DNA from: CAWBYL01 sp963793025
GTDB lineage: Bacteria; Actinomycetota; Acidimicrobiia; Acidimicrobiales; Acidimicrobilacustridaceae
Length of the DNA: 64,000 nucleotides
Assembly: GCA_963793025.1 (NCBI GenBank)
Contig: CAWBYL010000006.1
Location: 1,240,001 to 1,304,000 of the forward strand
Reading direction: 5' to 3'
In this document: one piece after another, positions 18,157 to 25,982 of the stretch
Position numbering within the stretch: the stretch's first letter is position 1
How the letters are laid out: each line of letters begins with the position of its first letter
Notes under the pieces: model-generated
Database searches by the model: none
The model's input: only the letters and a program-made list of their open reading frames with translations
What the model was told of the DNA's origin: nothing
Position numbers and translations under genes: made by a program

Positions 18157-19454
18157 ACGCCGCGCCGTCGGCGGAGTTCGGGCGGGAGCCTCGAACCGGC
18201 GAGAACCCGGTGGTGACCCCGTCCTCGGCTCAGGTGCACACCCGGTTCCACTCCCGGGGCCAGTGGCTCGCCGAGCGGCTGCCGCCGTGGATGGGTTCCA
18301 TCCGCTTCCGCCTGACCGTCGTGTACTCGACGGTCGTGTTCGGCCTGGCCGCCCTGGTCGTCTCGGGCATCTACCTCGGCCTCCGCCACGCCCTCCAGAA
18401 CCAGAAGATCTCGGGGACGCTCTTCCAGATCGGGGACCAACGCTTCTTCGCCCCCGAGCAGGCCGACCTCGTGCAGCGCCAGGTCAACGAGAAGGCGCTC
18501 GAGACCCTGCGCGTCTACTCCTTCAGCGCCCTGCTGGCCCTCTTCTTCGTGAGCCTGGCCGTGGGGTGGCTGGTGAGCGGTCGGATGCTGCGGCCCATCG
18601 GCCAGATCACCTCGGCGGTCCGCCAGATCCAGGTCAGCGACCTGTCCCGGCGGATCAACCTGGGCGGACCGGACGACGAGCTGCGGCGCCTGGCCGACAC
18701 CTTCGACGACATGCTCGTCCGCCTGGACGACGCCTTCGAGAGCCAGCGCCAGTTCATCCACGAAGCCAGCCACGAGCTGCGGAACCCACTGGCGGTGATC
18801 CGCACCAACCTCGAGGTCACCCTGGCCGACCCCGATGCCAGCGCCGAGGATCTCCGCCACACGGCCGAGGTGGTGGAGCGCTCCACCGAGCGAATGGCCA
18901 AGCTGGTCGACGACCTCCTCGTCTACGCCCGCAAGGGCACGCTGTCGATGGAGCGCCAGCCCGTCGACGTCGCTGGTCTGGTCGCCGCTGCCGCCGAGGA
19001 GTTCGCGGCGCCGGCCGAGGCCGCGGGCATCGCCCTGCGCCACGAGTCGACATCGGGGCTGTGGGTGCTCGGCGACCAGCTCGCGCTGCGTCAGGCGTTG
19101 GCCAACCTCCTCGCCAACGCCGTCCGCCTCTCATCGGCCGGTACCGAGATCCGGGCGTGTGCCGGTCGTGAGGGCCCGTGGGTGTGGCTCTCGGTCGAGG
19201 ACGAAGGACCGGGCATCGATCCGGCGGACCAGGAGCGCGTGTTCCAGCGGTTCTGGCGCGGCGACCCTCGCGAGAGCCGAGAGCAGGGCCGAAGCGGTTT
19301 GGGACTGACGATCGTGCGCCAGACGGCGGAGGCCCACGGCGGTGAGGTGAAGCTCGTTTCCGAGCCCGGGCAGGGGACGGCGTTCGCCCTCTGGCTCCCG
19401 GCCCTACCGGCGCCGAACGGCACCGAGGACGCGCCGGTCGTCACCGTCGGCTGA
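18153..19454 (+). CDS. Sensor histidine kinase
   Basis: A 433-residue membrane kinase: transmembrane helices at about 53-75 and 122-142, a short extracytoplasmic loop, a HAMP domain, a HisKA domain with phosphorylated His207 (FIHEASHELRNPLAV), and a HATPase domain with N-box NLLANAV and G-boxes DEGPGID and GRSGLGLTIV. It phosphorylates the regulator encoded immediately upstream. The GTG start overlaps that gene by 4 bp. The small loop of about 40 residues suggests it senses envelope state rather than binding a large ligand. Confidence 0.94.
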   Translation: MNAAPSAEFGREPRTGENPVVTPSSAQVHTRFHSRGQWLAERLPPWMGSIRFRLTVVYSTVVFGLAALVVSGIYLGLRHALQNQKISGTLFQIGDQRFFAPEQADLVQRQVNEKALETLRVYSFSALLALFFVSLAVGWLVSGRMLRPIGQITSAVRQIQVSDLSRRINLGGPDDELRRLADTFDDMLVRLDDAFESQRQFIHEASHELRNPLAVIRTNLEVTLADPDASAEDLRHTAEVVERSTERMAKLVDDLLVYARKGTLSMERQPVDVAGLVAAAAEEFAAPAEAAGIALRHESTSGLWVLGDQLALRQALANLLANAVRLSSAGTEIRACAGREGPWVWLSVEDEGPGIDPADQERVFQRFWRGDPRESREQGRSGLGLTIVRQTAEAHGGEVKLVSEPGQGTAFALWLPALPAPNGTEDAPVVTVG

Positions 19455-19626
19455 TCTGGTCGGCGTCGGGCTCCAGCCGCCCGGAGAGCAGGATGCGCCG
19501 GATGTCCCCGCCTCTGTGCTTTAGTCGCCTTTTCCGGGCTCACCCGTACTGTGCTCGAGAGGCGGGCGCCGATCGGGTCCGTCGTCACCCCGATGCGCCC
19601 AGCGCGCCGACCCAGGAGCTTCCCCG

Positions 19627-21112
19627 ATGAGCTGGGAAAACGAGCCGCCGACAACGCCGCCGGAGAAGGGCGAGCCCCGTTCGCCCTTCGCTCCACCGGC
19701 GGGCGCGGGCGACGATCCCACCACCGAGCAGCCGGCGGCCACCGAGAGCGGATCCGGGGCCGATCCTTCCTCCCCGACGGGCACCGACCAGCCGCCCACC
19801 GTGGAGACGCCGAGTCCGTTCCGGGCAGCCCCCACCTCGGAGGTGCCGCCTCCGCCGCCGCCGCCCATCCCTCCGCTGCGGTCCACGTCCGAGGGTCCTT
19901 CCTCGCCGCCGGCGCCGGATCGTGGTCCGGCGGTCTCGCCCTGGGGCGCCCTGGGTCCGCCGGTGAGTCCGTCCGGTCCCACCGCCGACGCCGGATCGAA
20001 CTGGGGCGGTCCGCCCACGCCGCCCCCGCCTCTGCCCCCGCAGCCTTCGCCCGAGAGCGGGGGAGGGGGCCACCGTGTCCTGAAGGTCATCCTCGCTGTG
20101 GTGGTGATCGCCGGATTGTTCGGGATCGGCTTCGGCACGCGCTCCCTGCTCGCCGAGGACGACGCACGATCCGAGAGCGCCAGCGTCGCGCCGGTCTCCA
20201 CCTCCACCATCGACCCCGGCACCGAGCCCATCGCCGCCGTGGCCGCCGCGGTCAGCCCCTCGGTGGTGCAGATCGAGACCACCGACGGCCTGGGATCGGG
20301 TGTCGTCTACGACAGCTCCGGGCTCATCATGACCAACGCCCACGTGGTCGGGTCGGCCTCGGAGGTCAAGGTCCGCACGCCTGACGGCAAGACCGTCGAC
20401 GGCCAGGTCCTGGGCGCCGACACCGGTACCGACATCGCCGTCGTTCGCGCGGTCGGGGCTGGACGCGCCGGCCGCCACGCTGGCCACGGGCACACCGATC
20501 GTGGGTCAGATCGCCATCGCCGTCGGCAGCCCCTACGGCCTCGACCAGACGGTCACCTCGGGGATCGTCTCGGCCATCAACCGCCCGGTCGACAACGACA
20601 AGGGTGTGGCCGTGAACATGGTCCAGACCGATGCCTCCATCAACCCCGGCAACTCGGGCGGCGCACTGGCCAACCGCCAGGGTCAGGTGGTCGGCATCAA
20701 CACCGCCATCTTCAGCCAGACCGGCGAGAACACCGGCATCGGCTTCGCCATCCCGATCGAGACCGCCAAGAACGCTGCCGATCGGCTGGTCAACGGTGAG
20801 TCGGTCACCCGCGCCGGCCTGGGTCTGACCGGACCGAGCGAGACGCCCAACGGCGACGCCGGCGCCTACGTCAACTGCGTGGTCTCCGGAGGGGCGGCCG
20901 CCGATGCGGGCATCCGCGACGGCGACATCATCGTGTCCGTCGACGGCGTCAGCGTGCGCAGCTTCGAGGAGCTGCGGGGCATGATCAGCGTGTACAGCCC
21001 GGGCGAGGTGGTCACCGTCGAAGTCGTGCGCGACAACGAGACGGTTTCGATCGACGTCACCCTCGGCTCCCTCGGCACGACGAACTGCACGCCCACGACG
21101 AGCGAGAACTGA
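19627..21112 (+). CDS. HtrA-like trypsin/PDZ protease with membrane anchor, one frameshift
   Basis: The first 150 residues are Pro/Ser/Gly-rich and cytoplasmic, followed by a membrane helix at 151-170 and an exported trypsin-like domain with His239 (MTNAHVVG), Asp269 (TDIAVV) and a serine loop NPGNSGGAL. A C-terminal PDZ domain begins near base 20815. The frame breaks in a GGGG run at about 20455-20458: dropping one G joins VVRAVG to LDAPAATLATG and gives 494 residues with no stop. DegP/HtrA proteases degrade or sense misfolded envelope proteins, which fits the two-component system upstream. Confidence 0.88.
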
Positions 21113-21116
21113 TCGC

Positions 21117-21156
21117 CCGACCGAGGGCCACGGTGGTCCGTCGGTCAGGGCTCGTC
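21117..21156. terminator. Imperfect hairpin between htrA and the SnoaL gene
   Basis: The 58-bp gap between the two convergent genes contains an imperfect inverted repeat (GACCGAGGGCCAC against GTGGTCCGTCGGTC) with no T-run. It may terminate both transcripts. Confidence 0.4.
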
Positions 21157-21170
21157 CTCGAGGTGCTGCG

Positions 21171-21557
21171 TCAGCTGAGCTCGCGCACCTTCACGGTGTC
21201 GACGTGCTGCTGGAAGGCAACGGCCTTGCCGCCGTCCATGGTCCAGACGTGGACCATCTTCACCGAGGCGGGCTCCCCGGAGCTCTTGTGGTTCCACGTG
21301 TAGTGGCCGAGGGCGACGACGGTGTCACCGTCGGCGATGATCTGGTCGGGCACCGCCGCGTAGTTGTCGCCGATCTCCCCGAGGCGCATGAAGACACCTT
21401 CGAGCACTGCCTGAGGACCCACGTAGGTGCCAGCGAGCGGAAATCCTTCCGCCTCGGTCCACTGGATGTCGTCGGCCATGGCGCCGAGGACGGCGGGCAC
21501 GTCGCCAGTGGCGAAGCTTCTATAGGCGCCTTCGATGATTTCCTTGTTGGTGGCCAT
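21171..21557 (-). CDS. SnoaL/NTF2-like protein
   Basis: A 128-residue single-domain protein of the SnoaL ketosteroid-isomerase-like fold: MATNKEIIEGAYRSFATGD, then DIQWTEAEGFPLAGTYVGPQAV and a terminal strand pair with MVHVWTMDGGKAV. Members are small cyclases, isomerases or binding proteins; the substrate cannot be predicted. Upstream is a GGGCAA-AAG-TTGCCC hairpin (21577-21591) and a possible -10 TACGAT. Confidence 0.8.
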   Translation of the reverse strand: MATNKEIIEGAYRSFATGDVPAVLGAMADDIQWTEAEGFPLAGTYVGPQAVLEGVFMRLGEIGDNYAAVPDQIIADGDTVVALGHYTWNHKSSGEPASVKMVHVWTMDGGKAVAFQQHVDTVKVRELS

Positions 21558-21576
21558 CTCGGATCCCCGTTCCTGC

Positions 21577-21606
21577 GGGCAAAAGTTGCCCGTCTAAACG
21601 ATCGTA
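21577..21606 (-). promoter_or_regulatory. Candidate -10 and inverted repeat before the SnoaL gene
   Basis: On the - strand TACGAT (21606-21601) is followed by GGGCAACTTTTGCCC (21591-21577), a perfect 6-bp inverted repeat with a 3-nt loop, in what would be the 5' leader. It could be an operator or an mRNA hairpin. Confidence 0.35.
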
Positions 21607-21803
21607 GTTCGCCGGGTTGAAGTCGGCCGTCGGTCCAGAGACAACTCCGGCGATGGGGTCGGGCGCCCTCGAAGAGCCACTCGGTGTCACTCAGAGGCGG
21701 CGATCAGTGACGCTTCGAGAGCGCCGCCCGCCGATCCGTCTCTCCCACGAGCGACAATGCAAGCACCCCGTAGTTCGGGAAACCCCAAGAGAGGAACGGC
21801 CCC

Positions 21804-22385
21804 GTGGGCAAGGTGGTCCTGTACAGCTCGGTCTCGGTGGACGGCTTCGTCGCGGATGACAATGACCGGCCCGGCCCACTGTTCGACTGGTTGGGCAGCG
21901 GTGACATCCCGTTGGACGAGAGCGGCCAGTTGAAGGTGTCGCAGGCGTCCTACGACTACATCCGGCCGTACTGGGACCAGATCGGCGTGACGATCGTCGG
22001 CCGCCACGTGTTCGACATCACCGACGGCTGGGGCGGAGAGCCTCCGAGCGGGATCGCCCACGTGGTCGTGGTGACGCACCAGCCGAAGCCCGAAGGCTGG
22101 AACCCTGAGGCGCCGTTTCACTTCGTCGACGGTGTCGCGGCGGCGGTGGCCAACGCCCAGGAGCTTGCCGGTGACCGCATCGTCGAGGTCGCCGCTGGCG
22201 ACGTCGGTGGCCAGGTGCTTGCCGCGGGCCTGGTCGACGAGGTGCGCATGGACGTCGTGCCCGTGGTGTTCGGGTCCGGCAAGCGCTATTTCGGCTCGGT
22301 CGGCGCGCAGCACCTCCTGGAGGAGCCCGATGTGGTGATTCAGGGCAACCGAGTTCTTCACCTGCGCTTTCCAGTGCGCCGTTGA
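21804..22385 (+). CDS. Dihydrofolate reductase-like (RibD C-terminal fold) protein
   Basis: A 193-residue protein with the RibD-C/DHFR fold: MGKVVLYSSVSVDGFVADDN at the start, IVGRHVFDITDGWGG, AGDVGGQVLAAGLVDEVRMDVVPVVFGSGKRYF and a final strand. The family reduces pteridine- or pyrimidine-like substrates with NADPH. GAGGA lies about 9 nt before GTG 21804. The specific substrate is unknown. Confidence 0.85.
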   Translation: MGKVVLYSSVSVDGFVADDNDRPGPLFDWLGSGDIPLDESGQLKVSQASYDYIRPYWDQIGVTIVGRHVFDITDGWGGEPPSGIAHVVVVTHQPKPEGWNPEAPFHFVDGVAAAVANAQELAGDRIVEVAAGDVGGQVLAAGLVDEVRMDVVPVVFGSGKRYFGSVGAQHLLEEPDVVIQGNRVLHLRFPVRR

Positions 22386-22471
22386 ACGATCGGACCGGGT
22401 GCGCGAACGAATGACCTTCCCCGCCTCTCGCGATCCGTCGTCGTTCTGCGGAATTCCGGCGTCGACCCCGA

Positions 22472-22909
22472 TCAGTTGGTGTAGATGCGACCGGGTGGAA
22501 CCAGCACGACCGTGCGGCGCTGGGCCACCATCTCGTCGTCGTAGGCCTCCCAGTCATCATGTGTCCCACCGGCGGCGGCGAAGACCTCCCGCAGCAACAG
22601 ACGCAGTCGTTCTGGATCGACTGCGGAATTCGGATCGTTGGGGCCGATCAGCTCGGCGACTCCCTCGACGGCGGCCCAGCGCCACCCTGATCGCACGGTG
22701 AGGGTGATCTGCGGGCGAGCCCGCAGATTGCGCAACTTGGCGGGGCCGTACGTCACGAAGGCCATGACGTCGTCACCGGTCACCGGGTGGGGCACAACAC
22801 CGGCGTTGACCACCGAAGTCTGGATCGTGGCATCCGCCCGCACGGTCGACACCACTACGAGAAACTGCTCGGGCCGGGCCAGCGCCACCACGTCGCTCAG
22901 GGTCGTCAT
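22472..22909 (-). CDS. PPOX-class flavin-dependent oxidoreductase (probably F420 type)
   Basis: A 145-residue split-barrel protein related to pyridoxamine 5'-phosphate oxidase: ARPEQFLVVVSTVRADATIQTS, VVNAGVV, YGPAKLRNLRARPQITLTVRSGWRWAAVEG. Such proteins bind FMN or F420 and reduce varied small molecules. GGAGG (22916-22920) 6 nt before ATG 22909 decides the start. A truncated antitoxin gene lies just upstream on the same strand. Confidence 0.82.
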   Translation of the reverse strand: MTTLSDVVALARPEQFLVVVSTVRADATIQTSVVNAGVVPHPVTGDDVMAFVTYGPAKLRNLRARPQITLTVRSGWRWAAVEGVAELIGPNDPNSAVDPERLRLLLREVFAAAGGTHDDWEAYDDEMVAQRRTVVLVPPGRIYTN

Positions 22910-22947
22910 CTCCATCCTCCACCGCTCGTCGTCCGGGTGCAGTGTGC

Positions 22948-23043
22948 TCAATGCTCGAGGTAGCGGTCGCGCCGCGCCGCCGCGTCGACGATCTCCGACA
23001 GTCGCTTCTTGATCTCGGCGAGGGGAAGGACCACGTCAGACAT
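22948..23043 (-). pseudogene. Truncated Phd-type antitoxin
   Basis: A 31-residue frame, MSDVVLPLAEIKKRLSEIVD and a few more residues, matches the N-terminal DNA-binding start of Phd/YefM antitoxins and then stops. The toxin-binding half and any toxin gene are missing. A TGACCA-N6-TGGTCA palindrome covers its start codon, as expected of an autoregulated antitoxin. It is best read as the remnant of a deleted toxin-antitoxin pair. Confidence 0.5.
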
Positions 23044-23060
23044 GACCAGAATTGTGGTCA
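23043..23060. promoter_or_regulatory. Palindrome TGACCA-N6-TGGTCA at the Phd remnant
   Basis: Perfect 6-bp arms at 23043-23048 and 23055-23060 with a 6-nt spacer overlap the antitoxin ATG. Phd proteins repress their own operon through palindromes near the start, so this is a candidate fossil operator. Confidence 0.4.
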
Positions 23061-23131
23061 CAGAGTCCCGCACGTCAACCGCCCAGCGGCGCCGCTCGCG
23101 GGCGCACGCTCCCGGCGTTGTGGATGGCCGA

Positions 23132-23290
23132 TCAGCTGGCCGGGCTCGCCGGTGTCGAGACCAGAGCGGCGGCGCCGTCACCTGGGCAGGAGCCCGTGTC
23201 GTCACACGTGTCCCGGCTGCACCCCATCGCCGCCGCCGCCAGCAGCAAGACGATGGCCCAGCACCGGATCCGAGTCACTGACCCCCTCAC
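23132..23290 (-). CDS. Possible small lipoprotein
   Basis: A 52-codon frame (GTG at 23290, or 23278 for 48 residues) encodes a hydrophobic stretch WAIVLLLAAAAMGC ending in a lipobox-like AAMGC, then a short Cys-rich polar tail (CSRDTCDDTGSCPGDG). It has no clear ribosome site or homologue that I recognise. If it is not real, 23061-23419 holds nothing I can identify. Confidence 0.3.
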   Translation of the reverse strand: MRGSVTRIRCWAIVLLLAAAAMGCSRDTCDDTGSCPGDGAAALVSTPASPAS

Positions 23291-23419
23291 GTCCACAAGT
23301 CCCTCAGCGTCCGACGACCACGATGGCACCGTACCTCCGCGTGATCGAAGGCCAGTGCCGACGATCGAGAGCTGCACCACCGCACCCAGACCCGGCGCTC
23401 GGGGGTGCAGGAGTCCGCG

Positions 23420-23809
23420 CTACTCCGATGCGTCGGGCGGGTAGGGCAAGTCTCCGGGCAAGCAGTTTCGGAAGTCGGGCTCTGGTTGGATCTCGAACTG
23501 AACCGCGGCGATCGACGCCCGTCCGTGGAGCAGCGCCCGAATCACCCGGTGCATGCCATCCATGACCCGACCGTCGGTCGCAAGAATGATCGGGTATGAC
23601 ACGTCGACATCGAGGACCAGCCGGAAGTGCCCGGCGATCTGACGCACGGTGAGGGCTTGTGTCGGTGACCAGTAGGCCGTGTCGAGTTGCCAGATCGACG
23701 CCAGCTCGATGTGCTTCACCGGAAGGTCGCAGCTCAGTTCGATCAGCCGGTCGACGTCCCACGCGTCGAGCCCGACCGGGCCCGGCCAGAAGTTGTACTG
23801 CTTCCGCAT
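23420..23809 (-). CDS. ParB/Srx-like domain hypothetical protein
   Basis: A 129-residue protein, start ATG 23809. The second half reads YPIILATDGRVMDGMHRVIRALLHGRASIAAVQF, which resembles the ParB N-terminal/sulfiredoxin fold with its GxxH-R loop. It has no DNA-binding helix-turn-helix and lies alone, divergent from the DUF1801 gene, so a partition role is unlikely. Function unknown. Confidence 0.65.
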   Translation of the reverse strand: MRKQYNFWPGPVGLDAWDVDRLIELSCDLPVKHIELASIWQLDTAYWSPTQALTVRQIAGHFRLVLDVDVSYPIILATDGRVMDGMHRVIRALLHGRASIAAVQFEIQPEPDFRNCLPGDLPYPPDASE

Positions 23810-23954
23810 GGCGACCAGTCCAGCAGGAGCCGGTCGCCTGCGCTCACGTCCGGCGTCCGGCGTCAGGCGTTCGGGGGCGGGCCCAGCCACCACTCCGGTG
23901 TCGGGCCCGACGGCACTCTTCGCCCGCTCGGTCCCGTCGTGTGATGCTGGTCGG

Positions 23955-24308
23955 GTGGACGCAGCAGCGAGGGCGTACATCGACAGCATCGATATCGACA
24001 ACCGACCTCTTTTCGACCGGATCCACCGCTTGATCGTTGGCCAGTTCCCCGATGTCGAGGTGGGCGTCGCGTACCAGATGCCCGTGTACCGCCGAGCGGG
24101 TCGCAGCGTGAACGTCGGCGCGTGGAAGCACGGGGTCTCCATCTACGGGTGGGGCGACCGGGAGAACCTCTCGATTCTCGAGCGGCACCCTGATCTCTCC
24201 TCCGGAAAGGGCACGTTGCGGATCCCGCGCAAGGTCGCCGAGGACATCTCCGATGCGGAGTTGGTGGAGCTTGTCCGCAGTGCCTTGGGAGACGACACCA
24301 CGAGCTGA
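23955..24308 (+). CDS. DUF1801 (YdhG-like) protein
   Basis: A 117-residue protein starting at GTG 23955: a helical first third (FDRIHRLIVGQFPDVEVGVAYQMPVY) followed by WKHGVSIYGWGDR and a helical tail, the order of DUF1801/YdhG proteins. Function is unknown. A second DUF1801 gene lies at 31659, and a damaged DUF1905 gene, a domain often joined to this family, follows 105 bp downstream. Confidence 0.75.
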   Translation: MDAAARAYIDSIDIDNRPLFDRIHRLIVGQFPDVEVGVAYQMPVYRRAGRSVNVGAWKHGVSIYGWGDRENLSILERHPDLSSGKGTLRIPRKVAEDISDAELVELVRSALGDDTTS

Positions 24309-24413
24309 GAGGCCATCGCTCGGTGCCGGCGATCCGGGACGTTCGAGCGTCCCTGTGCCGATGACGCTGCACCGCTGAGACGGTCGAACCTGGTGACGTC
24401 CGAAGGAGGGGTC

Positions 24414-24563
24414 ATGAGCATTCTGAGCAAGCGATTCATTGCCATGCTGGAGAAGAGTCCGTCGAAGGGTGGCTGGACCTACGTCGTCATGCCGGGATCG
24501 GCCGAGTTCTTCGGCACACGGGGGTTGGTGCGGGTGCGCGGGGAGGTCCGCCGGGCGGTTGGC
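24414..24563 (+). pseudogene. Truncated DUF1905 gene
   Basis: AAGGAGGGG just before ATG 24414 is a strong ribosome site. The first 45 or so codons give a DUF1905-like start (AMLEKSPSKGGWTYVVMPGSAEFFGTRGLVRVRGEV), then VRRAVG, which resembles the family's C-terminal helix. The middle of the domain is absent in every frame, so an internal deletion is likely. The frame stays open beyond 24563 but runs into the next gene in another frame; the 3' limit given is approximate. Confidence 0.45.
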
Positions 24564-24684
24564 CTGTCGCCCGCCGTCGCGGACGCAACCCACTCCCCGG
24601 CGGACCTGGTTGCACGAGCATTCGTTGCCCGCGAGGTACGCGGCGGCAACGATCCACGGCACGCCTCACCCACCGGAGCTGTCC

Positions 24685-25134
24685 ATGTCGCAGATCTTCA
24701 CTCACGTTCCTCACCCTCACATCGAGCGTCGCCATGCCGCTGGACCACCGAAAGCGGTCGACGTCCTGCCCGTGGGGAGCCGAGCGGATCGGTTCAACAC
24801 CTGGTTGGCCATCAAGATCACGGCCGCCGTTGGCACGATGTGGTGCGCCTATGTCTTTGCCGGACTCGCGCTGATCAGCTTCCCGGCAGCGATCAGGGGT
24901 GGCGTCGCCCCGACCATCACCTGGGTGGCCCAGACCTTCCTCCAGCTCGTCCTCTTGTCGATCATCATCGTCGGTCAGAACATCCAGGCCGCGTCCTCAG
25001 ACCAGCGGGCCGAGGCGACCTATCAAGACGCCGACGCGGTACTCCACACGGCTCTCGCCATCCAAGAGCACATTGCCGCGCAAGACGCCGAGATCGACAA
25101 GATCCTCCAAGAGCTGCGAATGCTGCGTTCCTGA
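24685..25134 (+). CDS. Small membrane protein, low-affinity iron permease/DUF1003-like
   Basis: A 149-residue protein with two membrane helices, at about 53-72 (GTMWCAYVFAGLALISFPAAI) and 82-100 (VAQTFLQLVLLSIIIVGQN), and a helical cytoplasmic tail (QRAEATYQDADAVLHTALAI). The GQNIQAASSDQRAEATYQDA segment recalls DUF1003 and iron-permease-like proteins. ATG 24685 has GGAG about 9 nt upstream. Function uncertain. Confidence 0.7.
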   Translation: MSQIFTHVPHPHIERRHAAGPPKAVDVLPVGSRADRFNTWLAIKITAAVGTMWCAYVFAGLALISFPAAIRGGVAPTITWVAQTFLQLVLLSIIIVGQNIQAASSDQRAEATYQDADAVLHTALAIQEHIAAQDAEIDKILQELRMLRS

Positions 25135-25306
25135 CCGTCGGTACCCAACCTGACGGTCGGTGCCCAAGTACCCGCCTGGCCGCGTTGCGCATGGACCCAC
25201 GCGACAGGCTGCCGCACCGTCCCGGCGTTCGGTGCTGCCGATGGAGTGATGATCAGAGTCGCCCGGCTGGACGGACGGCGCGTCAGGCCGATGACGCTTC
25301 TGGCAC

Positions 25307-25660
25307 CTAGAGGCTCGCGACTTCTGAGTAGAACTGTGCGCCAGGCACGTTCGACAACGCGGCGGCGTGCTCCGGCGTGGGCTCCCCGAGGACGTAGAAC
25401 TCCATCGAATCGATCAGCGCCATCAGCCTGCCCATGAACTCACCGTGACCATCGGCCTGCATGTGCTCGAGGTGAGCGGCCGAATCGGCGTAGGCCTCGA
25501 GCACGACGAGGCTCCCCTGGTCCTCCGAGTAGTGCCAGTCATAGGTCAGCGTGCCCGGCTCGTCGGCGGCAACCCTGCACCCCTCGGCGGCGAGCGCCCT
25601 CACTTCGTCGACCCTCTCGGGCTCGACATCCATACGTGCGAATATCGTGATCTTTCCCAC
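25307..25660 (-). CDS. Antibiotic biosynthesis monooxygenase (ABM)-like protein
   Basis: A 117-residue ferredoxin-like-fold protein: VGKITIFARMDVEPERVDEVRALA, then EPGTLTYDWHYSEDQGSLVVLEAYADSAAHLEHM. This is the ABM/quinol monooxygenase pattern, in which small dimers oxidise quinols or polyketide intermediates or act as accessory proteins. GGAGG 5 nt before GTG 25660 decides the start over GTG 25666. No operon partners. Confidence 0.8.
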   Translation of the reverse strand: MGKITIFARMDVEPERVDEVRALAAEGCRVAADEPGTLTYDWHYSEDQGSLVVLEAYADSAAHLEHMQADGHGEFMGRLMALIDSMEFYVLGEPTPEHAAALSNVPGAQFYSEVASL

Positions 25661-25982
25661 TGACACCTCCGAGTCCCGGCCCTTGTCGGTCGGCACGGAT
25701 CCATTTCGAGGAGCCGGAGCCCCGCAGGGCCGTTGCCGCGGTGCCATCGGCCCTGGGCCATGGTGTTGCCGGCCAGCGGTGAGAGACATCACTCGATCGA
25801 GCCATGCACGACGGCCCCTGCCTCCCGGTTCGAGACGCCGAGCCCGGCGAACACATGGCGGAGGCGGCGGTTGTGGACGCTCGACGCGAGCAGTCCGATG
25901 GACTCAGGGTTCCCTTGCTCGCCGGCACGAGGCGAGACGGCTCGCCACTGCCTGTCAGGGGGCTCTGTAGGCTGGACCCCCC
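25661..25982. other. 322-bp gap before ftsY
   Basis: No convincing gene. It contains a 6-bp inverted repeat CTCGCC-N7-GGCGAG (25918-25936) and the -10-like hexamer of ftsY at its right end. Confidence 0.5.
25968..25973 (+). promoter_or_regulatory. -10-like TAGGCT before ftsY
   Basis: TAGGCT ends 9 nt before ATG 25983, which has only GGACCCCCC upstream and no Shine-Dalgarno; probably a leaderless start. Confidence 0.4.

Noticed and set aside
20450..20460. Programmed frameshifting in htrA
   Set aside because: A plain GGGG run without slippery heptamer or downstream structure, and other shifts in the window look the same; a sequence error fits better.
23809..24142. An upstream extension of the ParB-like gene
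   Set aside because: The extra codons overlap the divergent DUF1801 gene and have Arg/Pro-rich shadow composition.
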